Of a DNA stretch of 64,000 bases, positions 26,993 through 36,342 are shown in pieces. The stretch spans positions 1 to 64,000 of the forward strand of contig JAHEHU010000002.1 in the NCBI GenBank assembly GCA_024639765.1. The letters are read 5' to 3'. The position numbers and the translations under genes were made by a program. Each line of letters opens with the position of its first letter. The first letter of the stretch is position 1. The stretch comes from Eudoraea sp. (lineage in GTDB: Bacteria; Bacteroidota; Bacteroidia; Flavobacteriales; Flavobacteriaceae). The notes under the pieces were generated by a model. The model made no database searches and was not told where the DNA came from. It was given only the letters and a program-made list of their open reading frames with translations.

Positions 26993-28204
26993 TTACGACT
27001 TTTTCATTGGGAAAAATTTGAAATAGGTAAGACTTCGCCATAACCATTCAAAGGGCCCATAATAAAAATTGCGCATCCACCATGCACTGAACATCATTTG
27101 AAGGGCAATAAAAAGCAGTGCTAATAAGAAAATATAAACATTTGGGATCTGGCCCAGATAACCCAGTCCCCATCCATAAAAAATAAATGTACCGATAATG
27201 CTCTGTATTATATAATTGGTCAGGGCCATTCTGCCGTAAGGAATAAATCGTTCTAACCAACGTTTCATTCTGCCACCTTTAAAGGCCATCATAAATAGGC
27301 TTAGAATGATCATGGTCATGGCCAGGTTATTTATATCCATGGCAGTTAAACCATTCATGGCATACCAATTATCAAAGGTTACATTGGGCCCCAGTTGTGC
27401 GAAGAAAAAGAAACCAATTATGATCGATAAAAGGAATAACCCCAATGAACCATAGAGTAAGCGTTTAATTTGTGTCCCATAATTGAGGAAATTCCTAAAA
27501 AATTGAATGCGACCCACGTACAATCCAAGCAAGAAAAAACCAAATGTTAAGTAGCCTCTGGAAAAGATACCCAATTGAAAATCCATTTTCATTAGATGGC
27601 CATCCCAGGCATTGCTTTTGAATACTTCAAGGAGTGACCCGTCCATCAAGGTGTTATAATAGTGTAATATCAAGGAACTATCTGGTGTAAGTTCACCCTT
27701 AACAAATAGATTATTGGCCTCAAAAAAAATAAAAATAAGATCTCGACCAATTCCAAGAAACAATACCGCACACAGGACCAGTATCCATTTGTTATTCAGC
27801 TTGTAGAAAGGAATCAAAAGAATTCCCAAAAGAGCGTAAATAGTAAGGATGTCGCCTCTATAAAAAAGACTGTGAAAATACCCTATAACCAATAAGATAA
27901 GTAACCGCCATAAAAATCGGCCTCCAAAATTCAAACCTTTTTTTTGTGCTTTGTCCATTTGTATGAAAAAGCTCAACCCAAAAAGAAAAGAGAACAAAGC
28001 AAAAAATTTGCCTCTTAAGAACAGGAAAATAAAACCATCTACGAAATAATCGGCGATACCCTGGTGTGTAGCTTCCATGGTCCCCTCCGGAAAAGGTGCC
28101 GCTATATAATTTTCAACCATATGAACAATGACTATCCCGGCCAGGGCAAAACCTCTTAAGGCATCCACGATTTCGATCCTTTTAGAAGCTTGGATGGTGT
28201 TCAT
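26993..28204 (-). CDS. DUF418 (YeiB-like) membrane protein
   Basis: A 403-residue multipass membrane protein with about ten hydrophobic helices. The N-terminus RIEIVDALRGFALAGIVIVHM matches the DUF418/YeiB and acyltransferase-3-like entry signature, and the C-terminal third (GRMALTNYIIQSIIGTFIFYGWGLG followed by FSAWWMRNFYYGPFEWLWRSLTY) matches the DUF418 domain. The role of the family is not established; a transport or membrane acyl-transfer function has been suggested. It is transcribed away from the his side, with a 118-bp gap to the next upstream gene. Confidence 0.87.
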   Translation of the reverse strand: MNTIQASKRIEIVDALRGFALAGIVIVHMVENYIAAPFPEGTMEATHQGIADYFVDGFIFLFLRGKFFALFSFLFGLSFFIQMDKAQKKGLNFGGRFLWRLLILLVIGYFHSLFYRGDILTIYALLGILLIPFYKLNNKWILVLCAVLFLGIGRDLIFIFFEANNLFVKGELTPDSSLILHYYNTLMDGSLLEVFKSNAWDGHLMKMDFQLGIFSRGYLTFGFFLLGLYVGRIQFFRNFLNYGTQIKRLLYGSLGLFLLSIIIGFFFFAQLGPNVTFDNWYAMNGLTAMDINNLAMTMIILSLFMMAFKGGRMKRWLERFIPYGRMALTNYIIQSIIGTFIFYGWGLGYLGQIPNVYIFLLALLFIALQMMFSAWWMRNFYYGPFEWLWRSLTYFKFFPMKKS

Positions 28205-28322
28205 AGGTTTTAATTAATGGAACTTAACAGGCAGTTCACTTAGGCTTATTCTTGGCCCATAGCGAACTTTTGAAATATCCTTTGTTCCCTATTAAAGAGA
28301 ATTATTTGGTTCTAATGGAGGA

Positions 28323-28763
28323 TTAAACGATCCACAGTTTACGCTCAGCCATACGTGCTAAAAATATCAGCAAAACGGCAATGGCAATGACCATTAATGG
28401 AACGATGAAGGCTTGGGTCTGTCCATAAACTTCAGCCGCATTGGTCATAAAAAAACCATATCCAGTTTGCACAAGTACCCCAATAAGGGACATGCCAAGG
28501 GTAGATTTAGCCCATTTTTTTCTCAGTAATAAGCCTACACAACCAGCAGCACCAAACCATACTGCTATAGCGAAGGCGGCGGTTACCCATGCAGGAGTAC
28601 TTTCCATTAATGCGACCTGTTCAGGGGTCATCTCCGCTTTGATCGCCTCTTTCATAAAGGCGTTTCCCAAATAATTCATTACCCCCAACAGGTTCCATAA
28701 TAAAGCCAGTACACTGACAACCCAGAACCAAGCAGGTGGTTTTGTTGTTGGATTTTTACTCAT
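28323..28763 (-). CDS. Small four-helix membrane protein
   Basis: A 146-residue protein with four hydrophobic segments (about 12-33, 58-82, 87-107 and 115-138). The first helix contains WFWVVSVLALLWNLLGVMNYL, and an acidic loop (MTPEQVALMESTPAWV) lies between helices 1 and 2. Relatives are often labelled loosely as sugar transporter or hypothetical, a label that I would not rely on. It is preceded by a 175-bp gap to the divergent TruA-like gene. Function unknown. Confidence 0.75.
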   Translation of the reverse strand: MSKNPTTKPPAWFWVVSVLALLWNLLGVMNYLGNAFMKEAIKAEMTPEQVALMESTPAWVTAAFAIAVWFGAAGCVGLLLRKKWAKSTLGMSLIGVLVQTGYGFFMTNAAEVYGQTQAFIVPLMVIAIAVLLIFLARMAERKLWIV

Positions 28764-28938
28764 GATAGTTAGTTTAGTTGTTATACGTCAATTTACCAAA
28801 AAATATTAAATAGCATGTTGGTTCAGAAAGTAAATGGCATCAGAAGATACTCAAAAAAAACTCGCATTTATGAGATTGGTCCATTGCCTGCTCAGTTAAC
28901 ATTTGGAATAGGTATATTTATTAACTTCAAAAGAATTT

Positions 28939-29724
28939 ATGAGTAAGACCAAGTATGCTTATCTAGTTTGGGTACAATACCTGGGTTTCAGATACAGTGG
29001 CTGGCAAAAGCAGCCGGGACAGAAAACCATAGAAGGAATGCTTCTTAAAACATTGAAATTCATTGACCCGGGAAAACAGTACAAAATTTTAGGGGCAGGA
29101 AGGACCGATTCGAAAGTTTCGGCTTTAAAAATGGCATTTCAATTGTTGACACCTGTAGCACCTATTGAAGATATACCGGCCTTCGTTCATGATTTTAACC
29201 AGAACCTTCCATCAGATATTCAAATATTAGGTATGCAGGAGGCAATACCTGAACAGAATATCATACAAGACACAAAGATCAAAGAGTATGATTATATTTT
29301 TTCATTTGGCACCAAGAATCATCCATTCTGCGCACCTTTTATGGCAAATTTCCTGGAGGAATTAGATTTACCCTTAATGATGTGTGCTGCCAAAATATTT
29401 CAAGGGACGCATAATTTTCAAAATTTCACAGCAAGGATTCAGCCCAATACGAAAGTGACACGAACCATAGACCATTGTGAAATCAAAGAAAATAAAGAGT
29501 TCACTGCCAATTTTTTTCCTGATAAAAGTTACATACTTTCGGTTAAAGGAGCAGGATTTATGAGGTATCAGATAAGGATGATGATGGGGGCTTTAGTCCT
29601 TCTTGGCAGGGGAGAGTTGGAGTTCGATTCCCTGAGAAAGGCGCTTAGCACGAATGAAAAAATACTAATACCGTACGTTGCCCCGGGCTCTGGGTTGATT
29701 TTAAAGAACACGGAATTCAAATAG
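28939..29724 (+). CDS. TruA-like tRNA pseudouridine synthase, divergent
   Basis: A 261-residue protein of the TruA family, which isomerises uridines in the tRNA anticodon stem-loop. The catalytic Asp motif GAGRTDSKVSA is present but departs from the usual GAGRTDxGVHA, and the entry GFRYSGWQKQPGQKTIEG fits the F.Y.G.Q.Q....T.EG signature. The C-terminal FQGTHNFQNFT and GFMRYQIRMMMGALV blocks are canonical. The altered residues after Asp suggest a paralogue with different target uridines; the main TruA would be elsewhere. Confidence 0.85.
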   Translation: MSKTKYAYLVWVQYLGFRYSGWQKQPGQKTIEGMLLKTLKFIDPGKQYKILGAGRTDSKVSALKMAFQLLTPVAPIEDIPAFVHDFNQNLPSDIQILGMQEAIPEQNIIQDTKIKEYDYIFSFGTKNHPFCAPFMANFLEELDLPLMMCAAKIFQGTHNFQNFTARIQPNTKVTRTIDHCEIKENKEFTANFFPDKSYILSVKGAGFMRYQIRMMMGALVLLGRGELEFDSLRKALSTNEKILIPYVAPGSGLILKNTEFK

Positions 29725-29762
29725 CTTTATTTTGTTTATATCTTTAATGAAAGTCTTTATAT

Positions 29763-30851
29763 ATGGCCAAGATGCAATTGCCAATTAAACTTAACAACAA
29801 AAAGAAATCGAAGATCCAGAAGAAATTAGGGAAAGCTCCCGGAACCATTACCTATCTGGGTGACCGCGATGATGCTGTTAGTACCCTGGATGTGATCGAG
29901 TATTCCCAGGATACGCTGGAAGAATATAGTCCGGTGAATGTAGAAACTCTGTTAGGGGAGAAAAGTGATAAAATAAAATGGATCAATCTGATTGGCTTAA
30001 GTGATGAAGGTTTTATCGAGAAATTAGGCAAAGTTTTTCAACTGAATCCTTTAACGCTCGAAGATGCCGTACATACAGAGCAACGACCGAAAATAGATGA
30101 ATACGAGACCTATATTTTTGGCGTATTTAAAATGATGTACCTTGATGAGGAACAGCGAATTGTGGTGGAGCATGTGGCCATTACCCTATTGGAAAACGAG
30201 CTACTTGTATTTCAGGAATTAAAGGAAGATGTTTTTGAATCGGTAAGACAACGCTTAAAAGGGAAACTGGGAAGGATAAGGAGCAGGGGAGCAGACTATT
30301 TGTTCTTCGCATTACTAGATGCCATTATCGATAATTATTTTATGGTACTGGAAAGTATAAGTATGCGGATGGAACTATTAGAAGAAGAGGTCTATCAAAA
30401 ACCAAAACCTAAGACTGCACAAAAAATACAGGAATTAAAAAAAGAGGTATTGCGTATCAGAAGATACATTGCTCCGGTCAGAGAGTTAATAGGAAGACTT
30501 ATCGATACAGAACATCCTTTGATAACCAAGGATACCAAGTTATTTCTTAGGGATGCGCTAGATCATTGCGTTGAGATCAATGAGTCCCTTCAAATATATA
30601 GGGAAATGGTCATGAGCCTCACGGAAATGTACATGAGTAATGTCAGCAATAAAATGAATGAAGTAATGAAGGTTCTTACCATCATGGCCTCTATATTCAT
30701 TCCTCTTACTTTTATAGCAGGTATCTATGGAATGAACTTTGACAATATGCCAGAATTACATATGGAAAATGGTTATTTTGTGGTGCTGGGAGTAATGTTT
30801 GTGATTCTCATCATTATGTTGATATATTTTAAAAGAAAACGATGGATCTGA
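29763..30851 (+). CDS. corA: CorA-type magnesium/cobalt channel
   Basis: CorA is a pentameric inner-membrane channel for magnesium, cobalt and nickel. The 362-residue product has a long cytosolic alpha/beta and helical N-terminal region, then two C-terminal membrane helices (about 303-323 and 337-357) with the signature GMN in AGIYGMNFDNMPE between them. The basic end KRKRWI follows the second helix. It is preceded by an AT-rich 38-bp gap, and the next gene starts 79 bp later. Confidence 0.94.
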   Translation: MAKMQLPIKLNNKKKSKIQKKLGKAPGTITYLGDRDDAVSTLDVIEYSQDTLEEYSPVNVETLLGEKSDKIKWINLIGLSDEGFIEKLGKVFQLNPLTLEDAVHTEQRPKIDEYETYIFGVFKMMYLDEEQRIVVEHVAITLLENELLVFQELKEDVFESVRQRLKGKLGRIRSRGADYLFFALLDAIIDNYFMVLESISMRMELLEEEVYQKPKPKTAQKIQELKKEVLRIRRYIAPVRELIGRLIDTEHPLITKDTKLFLRDALDHCVEINESLQIYREMVMSLTEMYMSNVSNKMNEVMKVLTIMASIFIPLTFIAGIYGMNFDNMPELHMENGYFVVLGVMFVILIIMLIYFKRKRWI

Positions 30852-30929
30852 GCTAATAAAAGTTAGAACATCCAGAGATTGAAAAACTGCTTTTTTATTA
30901 ATTTGTACCTTACTCTGAAATAGTACTGA

Positions 30930-31787
30930 ATGCCTTTGTGGGGATATCTTATCATCTTTCTTGCCGTAGCTTATTTTATAATAAGCTTATTGGTGTATAT
31001 TTTACAGGATTACCTCATGTTCAAACCCGAAAAGTTGGCGGCAGATTTCCAATTCCATTATGAACATCAGGAGACGGAAGAATACAATATTGAAACCAGG
31101 GATGGAGCCGTTATCAATGGCCTGCGGTTTAAAGCTAAAGAACCTAAAGGAATAGTATTCTATCTAAAGGGCAATTCCAAAAGTATTAAAGGTTGGGGGA
31201 AGTTTGCTGTTGATTTCACCAGACATGGCTACGACGTACTTATGGTTGATTATCGGGGATTCGGCAAAAGCACCGGAAGGCGCACTCAAAAGGCCATAAA
31301 AAGAGATATGCAGGTAGTTTATGACAAAATTAAACAAAAGGTGGATGAGAATTATATCATTTTGTATGGGCGTTCACTTGGTTCCGGATTTGCCGCAAAA
31401 TTGGCCTCTATGAACAATCCCAGGATGCTTATTTTAGATGCTCCTTATTACAGTTTGAAACACATCGCAAAGAAATATATGCCTTTTATGCCTTTATCTC
31501 TTTTGCTTAAATTTCCTATGCCTACCTACAAATGGTTGAAATATGTGAATTGTCCTATACATATAATTCATGGTACAGATGATAATCTTATTCCCTATAA
31601 AACCAGCGTAAGACTATCCAAGATAAAACCTTCGCAAACCACACTTTATACGGTTATAGGAGGCGGGCACAAAAATTTAAATACGTTTGAAGCCTATCAT
31701 AAAATGCTTTCTGATATCATAACTTCAAAACCAAAAAAAATAAATCTGGAGGGATCTAGCATTGATGTAAAACACCATGTATCCTAG
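30930..31787 (+). CDS. Membrane-anchored alpha/beta hydrolase (first of tandem pair)
   Basis: A 285-residue protein with an N-terminal membrane helix (about 5-24) and an alpha/beta hydrolase domain. The nucleophile elbow is LYGRSLGSGFA; the acid is in HGTDDNLIP and the His in GGGHKNLNTF. The oxyanion-side motif, HGN in most relatives, is KGN here (FYLKGNSKS). It is clearly paralogous to the next gene along its whole length. The family includes ABHD13/17-like depalmitoylases and esterases, but the substrate is unknown. Confidence 0.87.
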   Translation: MPLWGYLIIFLAVAYFIISLLVYILQDYLMFKPEKLAADFQFHYEHQETEEYNIETRDGAVINGLRFKAKEPKGIVFYLKGNSKSIKGWGKFAVDFTRHGYDVLMVDYRGFGKSTGRRTQKAIKRDMQVVYDKIKQKVDENYIILYGRSLGSGFAAKLASMNNPRMLILDAPYYSLKHIAKKYMPFMPLSLLLKFPMPTYKWLKYVNCPIHIIHGTDDNLIPYKTSVRLSKIKPSQTTLYTVIGGGHKNLNTFEAYHKMLSDIITSKPKKINLEGSSIDVKHHVS

Positions 31788-31791
31788 CGCT

Positions 31792-32607
31792 ATGCGTAGA
31801 TTCAAAAAGGCCTTACTGGGTCTTTTAGCGGGCATCCTAATATTCTTGACTATGCTTTATTTCTTACAGGAAAAACTAATTTTTTTACCAAGTAAATTGC
31901 CTGCTAATTACAGCTTTTCCTTTGATGAACCCTTTGAAGAATTTTTCCTTACCACAGATGATGGTGCCAAACTGAATGCGCTCCATTTCAAAAGAGAGAA
32001 CCCATATGGGGTTATCCTTTATTTTCATGGGAATGCCGGGGACCTTTCTCGTTGGGGACAAGTGGTGCAAACTTTTGTTAAGTTGAATTATGATGTAGTG
32101 GTCATGGATTACAGATCCTACGGTAAAAGCACCGGTAACTTAAGTGAGATGGCATTGTTGAGTGATGCACAGCTATTTTACCAGTACGTTTTAGCCCGCT
32201 ATAAACAAGAGGATATAATATTATATGGGCGTTCCCTGGGGTCAGCAATGGCTTCTTATTTAGTTTCCATAAATACTCCCTCACTACTAGTTTTGGAAAC
32301 CCCTTTTTATAGTTTGCTCGATGTGGCACAGGACAGATTTCCAATACTTCCGGTGAATTCTTTTTTGAAGTATCATTTTAAGTCGTATCAGTATCTTCAA
32401 TCGGCGAATTGCTCTATTGTAATTCTCCACGGGGATCAGGACCGGGTGGTGCCTATACAATCCTCTGAAAAGTTATACCGCAGCCTGAAAGGCAAGGATG
32501 TTGAATTTATTACTATTGAAGGAGGGGAACACAATAATCTTAGTGACTTTGAGAGCTATGGAGAAGCTATTCATTCTTTATTGGTGTCAGATCGGGGAAC
32601 CGAATAA
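31792..32607 (+). CDS. Membrane-anchored alpha/beta hydrolase (second of tandem pair)
   Basis: This tandem paralogue has an N-terminal membrane helix (about 8-24), the canonical oxyanion motif FHGNAGDLSRWG, nucleophile elbow LYGRSLGSAMA, acid in HGDQDRVVP and catalytic His in EGGEHNNLSDF. An earlier in-frame ATG at 31777 overlaps the upstream gene by 11 bp; the ATG at 31792 gives a clean signal-anchor start and is preferred, but the choice is open. The head-to-tail arrangement shows a gene duplication. The domain is probably periplasmic or membrane-associated; substrate unknown. Confidence 0.88.
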   Translation: MRRFKKALLGLLAGILIFLTMLYFLQEKLIFLPSKLPANYSFSFDEPFEEFFLTTDDGAKLNALHFKRENPYGVILYFHGNAGDLSRWGQVVQTFVKLNYDVVVMDYRSYGKSTGNLSEMALLSDAQLFYQYVLARYKQEDIILYGRSLGSAMASYLVSINTPSLLVLETPFYSLLDVAQDRFPILPVNSFLKYHFKSYQYLQSANCSIVILHGDQDRVVPIQSSEKLYRSLKGKDVEFITIEGGEHNNLSDFESYGEAIHSLLVSDRGTE

Positions 32608-32671
32608 ATAGATCCGGATTGAAGATAAAAAATGAAATTCTTCACACCTCTTGCTAAAAAGTAAATACCGC

Positions 32672-33562
32672 TTAGTTGAATAGGTCGGAAGACAAATATC
32701 GATCTCCACGATCACAAATGATAGAGACAATGACGCCATGGTCTAATTCATTTGCTACTTTGAGAGCAGCTGCTGTAGCGCCGCCACTACTCATTCCGGC
32801 AAAAATTCCTTCCTCTTTAGCAAGGCGTTTTGCCATTTCCCTCGCCTCTTGTTCACTTACTTCAAGGATCCGATCTACCCTGTTGGGGTCAAAGATCTTG
32901 GGGAGATAGGCTTTGGGCCATTTACGAATCCCGGGGATACTTGAATTATCTGTTGGCTGCACCCCAACGATCTCAATTGAGTTCAGTTGTTCCTTGAGGT
33001 ATGCAGATGTACCCATGATTGTACCTGTTGTACCCATTGAGGACACAAAATGAGTAACTGATCCGTTAGTGTCTCGCCATATCTCAGGACCTGTGCTCTT
33101 GTAATGCGCTCTCCAATTATCGGGATTAGAAAATTGGTTGATCATTATATACCCTTCGTCCTTTACTTTCGATTCTGCATAATCTCTGGCTCCTTCAATA
33201 CCATTATCAGCTTTGGTCAGCGTAACACTGGCTCCGTAAGCCCTCATGGTCTGAACACGTTCTACTGTGGCATTTTCGGGCATCACCAGTTCTATGGACA
33301 ACCCGTACAAACTTGCGATCATCGCCAGGGCAATGCCGGTATTGCCACTGGTAGCTTCAATTAATTTGGAATCTTTTGTAAATGTCCCTCTTTCTAATCC
33401 ACTGGCGATCATGTTTAGGGCAGCCCGATCTTTTACGCTCCCGCCCGGGTTTTGACCCTCCAGCTTAAAATACAAACGTACATTGGGATTGGTATTTAAG
33501 GATTTGGATACCACCAAAGGAGTATTTCCAATAAGCGCTGTTAGACTATTTCCCATTATCAT
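32672..33562 (-). CDS. cysM: Cysteine synthase (CysM type)
   Basis: This PLP enzyme makes cysteine from O-acetylserine and sulfide. The 296-residue product has IGNTPLV at the N-terminus, the PLP lysine in [14 protein letters not shown], the substrate loop [12 protein letters not shown], the PLP phosphate loop [11 protein letters not shown] and the C-terminal CDRGDRYLS. The short length fits CysM rather than CysK. It lies downstream of cysE on the minus strand and overlaps it by 17 bp, so the two are coupled, matching the substrate supply by serine acetyltransferase. Confidence 0.94.
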   Translation of the reverse strand: MIMGNSLTALIGNTPLVVSKSLNTNPNVRLYFKLEGQNPGGSVKDRAALNMIASGLERGTFTKDSKLIEATSGNTGIALAMIASLYGLSIELVMPENATVERVQTMRAYGASVTLTKADNGIEGARDYAESKVKDEGYIMINQFSNPDNWRAHYKSTGPEIWRDTNGSVTHFVSSMGTTGTIMGTSAYLKEQLNSIEIVGVQPTDNSSIPGIRKWPKAYLPKIFDPNRVDRILEVSEQEAREMAKRLAKEEGIFAGMSSGGATAAALKVANELDHGVIVSIICDRGDRYLSSDLFN

Positions 33563-34340
33563 TTCGTTTGATTTTTATTTCCGGGGAGTGAAATACAGTT
33601 GAATTAGGGGGTACAGACTCCGTTAACCAGGCATTTCCGCCAATGATAGAATTAGCCCCAATTACAGTGTCACCTCCAAGAATAGTGGCGTTGGCATAAA
33701 TGGTAACATTGTTCTCAATGGTAGGATGTCTTTTTGTTTCGCGCAGCTCTTTTGCAACATACAATGCTCCCAAGGTTACCCCCTGATATATTTTTACATG
33801 ATCATGGATCACAGCGGTTTCACCAATGACCACGCCTGTTGCATGATCAATAAAGAATGATTTTCCAATCTGGGCCCCAGGGTTAATATCAACTCCAGTT
33901 TGTCTATGAGCGTATTCGGTCATTAATCTGGGAACCAACGGAAACTTTTTCTTATATAATTCATGTGCCAGTCGGTAAATAGCAATGGCGTAAAACCCCG
34001 GATAGGCCAGGTATACTTCTTCAATAGATAAGGAAGCCGGATCGCAGCTGGCTATGGCCATGGCATCCAGATTAAGTTTTTCCAGAACTGTTGGCAGGGT
34101 CTGCAAGTAATCATTCCAGGCAGATGAACAGGGTTTATGAGGGTCCCAACAAGCCAATTCCACAAGACGATCGAATTGTTTTGCCAATTCCGGTAAATTT
34201 TCTTCAAAAGGTGTTTCTGCATCAAAGAGGGATAGAAAAAGTAGGTTCGTAAACACCTCCGTTTCTTTTTTAAGTCGAAACTTAAGGTTTGGCTGTGTTT
34301 TATGTTCCTTTATTTTCGTAATGATGGCCCGTGTATCCAT
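33546..34340 (-). CDS. cysE: Serine O-acetyltransferase
   Basis: CysE makes O-acetylserine for cysteine synthesis. The 264-residue protein has an N-terminal helical domain (about 1-130) and a left-handed beta-helix of hexapeptide repeats (about 150-245) with [26 protein letters not shown], the catalytic His in FIDHATG and QGVTLGAL. It lacks the C-terminal tail usually bound by cysteine synthase, and its end (KIKRNDNGK) is short. It overlaps cysM by 17 bp. Upstream is a divergent DUF2461 gene. Confidence 0.92.
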   Translation of the reverse strand: MDTRAIITKIKEHKTQPNLKFRLKKETEVFTNLLFLSLFDAETPFEENLPELAKQFDRLVELACWDPHKPCSSAWNDYLQTLPTVLEKLNLDAMAIASCDPASLSIEEVYLAYPGFYAIAIYRLAHELYKKKFPLVPRLMTEYAHRQTGVDINPGAQIGKSFFIDHATGVVIGETAVIHDHVKIYQGVTLGALYVAKELRETKRHPTIENNVTIYANATILGGDTVIGANSIIGGNAWLTESVPPNSTVFHSPEIKIKRNDNGK

Positions 34341-34433
34341 TTATATTTTTTTCAAAATAAAATTAACCAATAATTAAAAAGGCCCTCTGCTAAAAAGGTT
34401 AACTTTAATATAAATCTGCATAAAATATTCTCT

Positions 34434-35114
34434 ATGGATAAAATTGTTCTAAATGATAAGGCTTTTACCTTTCTCAGGACACTGGCCGACAATAATAATA
34501 GGGATTGGTTCAATGAACATAAGGATAAATACAAATTGCTGGAGAGTGAGGTAAAGGGATTTTATCAGCAGTTAATGGAGAAAATGCGACTCCATGATGA
34601 CATTGAGCGATTGAAAATGTTTCGGATTTATAGGGACGTTCGATTTTCTAAAGACAAAACGCCTTTTAAGACACATTTTGCAGGATCATTTTCCAGAGCA
34701 GGGAACAGACTGCGAGGGGGCTATTACCTGCGGCTTAAACCAGAGGAGACCTTTATTGCTGCCGGATTCTGGGACCCTAACAAGGAAGACCTTTTCAGAA
34801 TAAGAAAAGAATTGGAAATGGATGCCGCAACATTCAGAAAAGTAATCGAAGAACCTCACTTTAGAAAGATCTGGGGGAGCATTTCTGGAGAAGAACTAAA
34901 GACAGCTCCTAAAGGCTTTGACAGGGATCATCCGGACATTGACCTTATTCGTAAAAAGCAATTCATATTTGTGAGGAACTTTAAAGATGACGAAGTATTT
35001 AAGGACGATTTTCAAGAAGTTGTAAACCATTCCTTCAAAAACATACGCCCATATTTTGACCTTATGAGTGATATCCTTACCACTAACCTCAATGGAGAAT
35101 CCTTGTTAGAGTAG
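34434..35114 (+). CDS. DUF2461 family protein
   Basis: A 226-residue protein of the DUF2461/TIGR02453 family. Landmarks are FLRTLADNNNRDWFNEHKDKY at the N-terminus, FRIYRDVRFSKDKTPFKTHF and GGYYLRLKPEETFIAAGFWDP, then the C-terminal FIFVRNFKDDEVFKDDF. The family is widespread and soluble, but without a known function. It ends overlapping the convergent 135-residue gene by 9 bp. Confidence 0.9.
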   Translation: MDKIVLNDKAFTFLRTLADNNNRDWFNEHKDKYKLLESEVKGFYQQLMEKMRLHDDIERLKMFRIYRDVRFSKDKTPFKTHFAGSFSRAGNRLRGGYYLRLKPEETFIAAGFWDPNKEDLFRIRKELEMDAATFRKVIEEPHFRKIWGSISGEELKTAPKGFDRDHPDIDLIRKKQFIFVRNFKDDEVFKDDFQEVVNHSFKNIRPYFDLMSDILTTNLNGESLLE

Positions 35115-35513
35115 GGGAGCAAGGTCAAACAATTGCACCTGATCTTTTAATCTCTCAATGACCATAGTCATCATACGCTTATTAAGGGCTGAAGAATTTT
35201 GGATATACCCCTCATACTCCTCAACGGTAAACTGCCCAATGATCATTCCCTTGAGAGAATTCCTGAATTTCACATCTTTCTGAACCGCACGTTCAATATA
35301 TTCAAGTCTTTTAGGGAGGTTGAGTTCGTAAAAGGAGTTCTTATGCTTGTTGGTATAATTCCTGAAAGCGGCGATCAAAAGGTTGTTCTGGAATTTGATG
35401 ATGGGCCTTAGTGTCGCATTTTGAAACTGCTCATCCAGGCTCATATCATCTGTTACTTTGGCATTTGGTAATAAGGGCCGAAACCTCAGAAGCTCGGTAG
35501 ATCTATCGTTCAT
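35106..35513 (-). CDS. Conserved hypothetical protein of flavobacterial type
   Basis: A 135-residue protein, mostly helical, with RFRPLLPNAKVTDDMSLDEQFQNATLRPIIKFQN at its N-terminal end and a C-terminal ERLKDQVQLFDLAP. Relatives in flavobacteria are often labelled glyoxalase, but I see no glyoxalase fold motif and would not use this name. It overlaps the end of the convergent DUF2461 gene by 9 bp. Function unknown. Confidence 0.8.
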   Translation of the reverse strand: MNDRSTELLRFRPLLPNAKVTDDMSLDEQFQNATLRPIIKFQNNLLIAAFRNYTNKHKNSFYELNLPKRLEYIERAVQKDVKFRNSLKGMIIGQFTVEEYEGYIQNSSALNKRMMTMVIERLKDQVQLFDLAPLL

Positions 35514-35609
35514 CGTTGAAGTTTTATTAAAATTAGAAAATACAAAGAGGGGCTTTCTGTAAAAATGAATTACTTGTTAACGGCGTTATAAACATAATTG
35601 ATCTTACTC

Positions 35610-36131
35610 TTAAAGGAGTTCATTGGCAATATCTTGCCAGGAGTTCATTCTTTCAAAGTGATTGGTATGAATGTTATGAGGGGAAGTAAAGATCATGGAC
35701 CTTCCCTCAAAGTTCTCCAAATTATGACTTCGGTCATCAATGAGTATATCCCCTCGCAAGATCTTCTTGTCACCACAAAGAATCCTGTTTCGCCAATGAA
35801 TAAAAGGGAAATGCTCATCGAGCCATTGGTGCTTTTCCAATAGCGAATTAGGGAATTGCATGGCAGCCGAGGCAATGTAGACTGAATATTTCTTGTTCAG
35901 TTCCTCAAGTATTTCAATACTATCCTGTATGGGCCGCAAATTTCTAAAGAAACCATCTTTATAATAATGTTGCCAGATGGTGTCTTTTCTATCTACTGGT
36001 ACCTTTTGCCATACTTCAAATCCCATACACTCCTCTTTTGTCAGGGATTCATTAAAGCGCTCATTATAATGCTCTATATGGGCAGTATAGGTATCTGCCA
36101 TAACTTCGTCCATGTCTACAAATACGACCAT
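35610..36131 (-). CDS. 5'(3')-deoxyribonucleotidase-like HAD phosphatase
   Basis: A 173-residue HAD-superfamily protein resembling NT5C-type 5'(3')-deoxyribonucleotidases, which hydrolyse deoxynucleoside monophosphates. The nucleophile motif is VDMDEVMADT at residues 5-14, the second Ser/Thr motif is in YIASAAMQFP, and the last acidic motif is DILIDDRSHNLENF with a preceding Lys in CGDKKIL. Length and motif order fit the family. It lies alone between convergent and divergent neighbours. Confidence 0.87.
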   Translation of the reverse strand: MVVFVDMDEVMADTYTAHIEHYNERFNESLTKEECMGFEVWQKVPVDRKDTIWQHYYKDGFFRNLRPIQDSIEILEELNKKYSVYIASAAMQFPNSLLEKHQWLDEHFPFIHWRNRILCGDKKILRGDILIDDRSHNLENFEGRSMIFTSPHNIHTNHFERMNSWQDIANELL

Positions 36132-36324
36132 GTATCTATAATTTTAAGCAATTTCTTAATTTCTTGATGATTAGAGTAGGCCCTTTGGATATGTTTAACA
36201 AATGAAAAAAGGAGTGCAGGCGGCTCAATTTTGAGCAATTGCCAATATTGTCTATCCTGAATTTAATTATTAATAATAATTGTCATGTATTCACCTTATG
36301 AATTAGATAGGTTGGAAAATGTAA

Positions 36325-36332
36325 TACTTTTG
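36325..36332 (+). promoter_or_regulatory. -7 box of the thioesterase promoter
   Basis: TACTTTTG matches TAnnTTTG exactly, ending 10 bp before the thioesterase gene. If the start point is about 5 bases downstream, the 5' leader would be only a few bases, so a nearly leaderless message is possible. Confidence 0.5.
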
Positions 36333-36342
36333 TGCAAAATAT

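Noticed and set aside
35106-35513. Glyoxalase label for the 135-residue protein
   Set aside because: No vicinal-oxygen-chelate motifs were found; the label appears to be a carried-over name.
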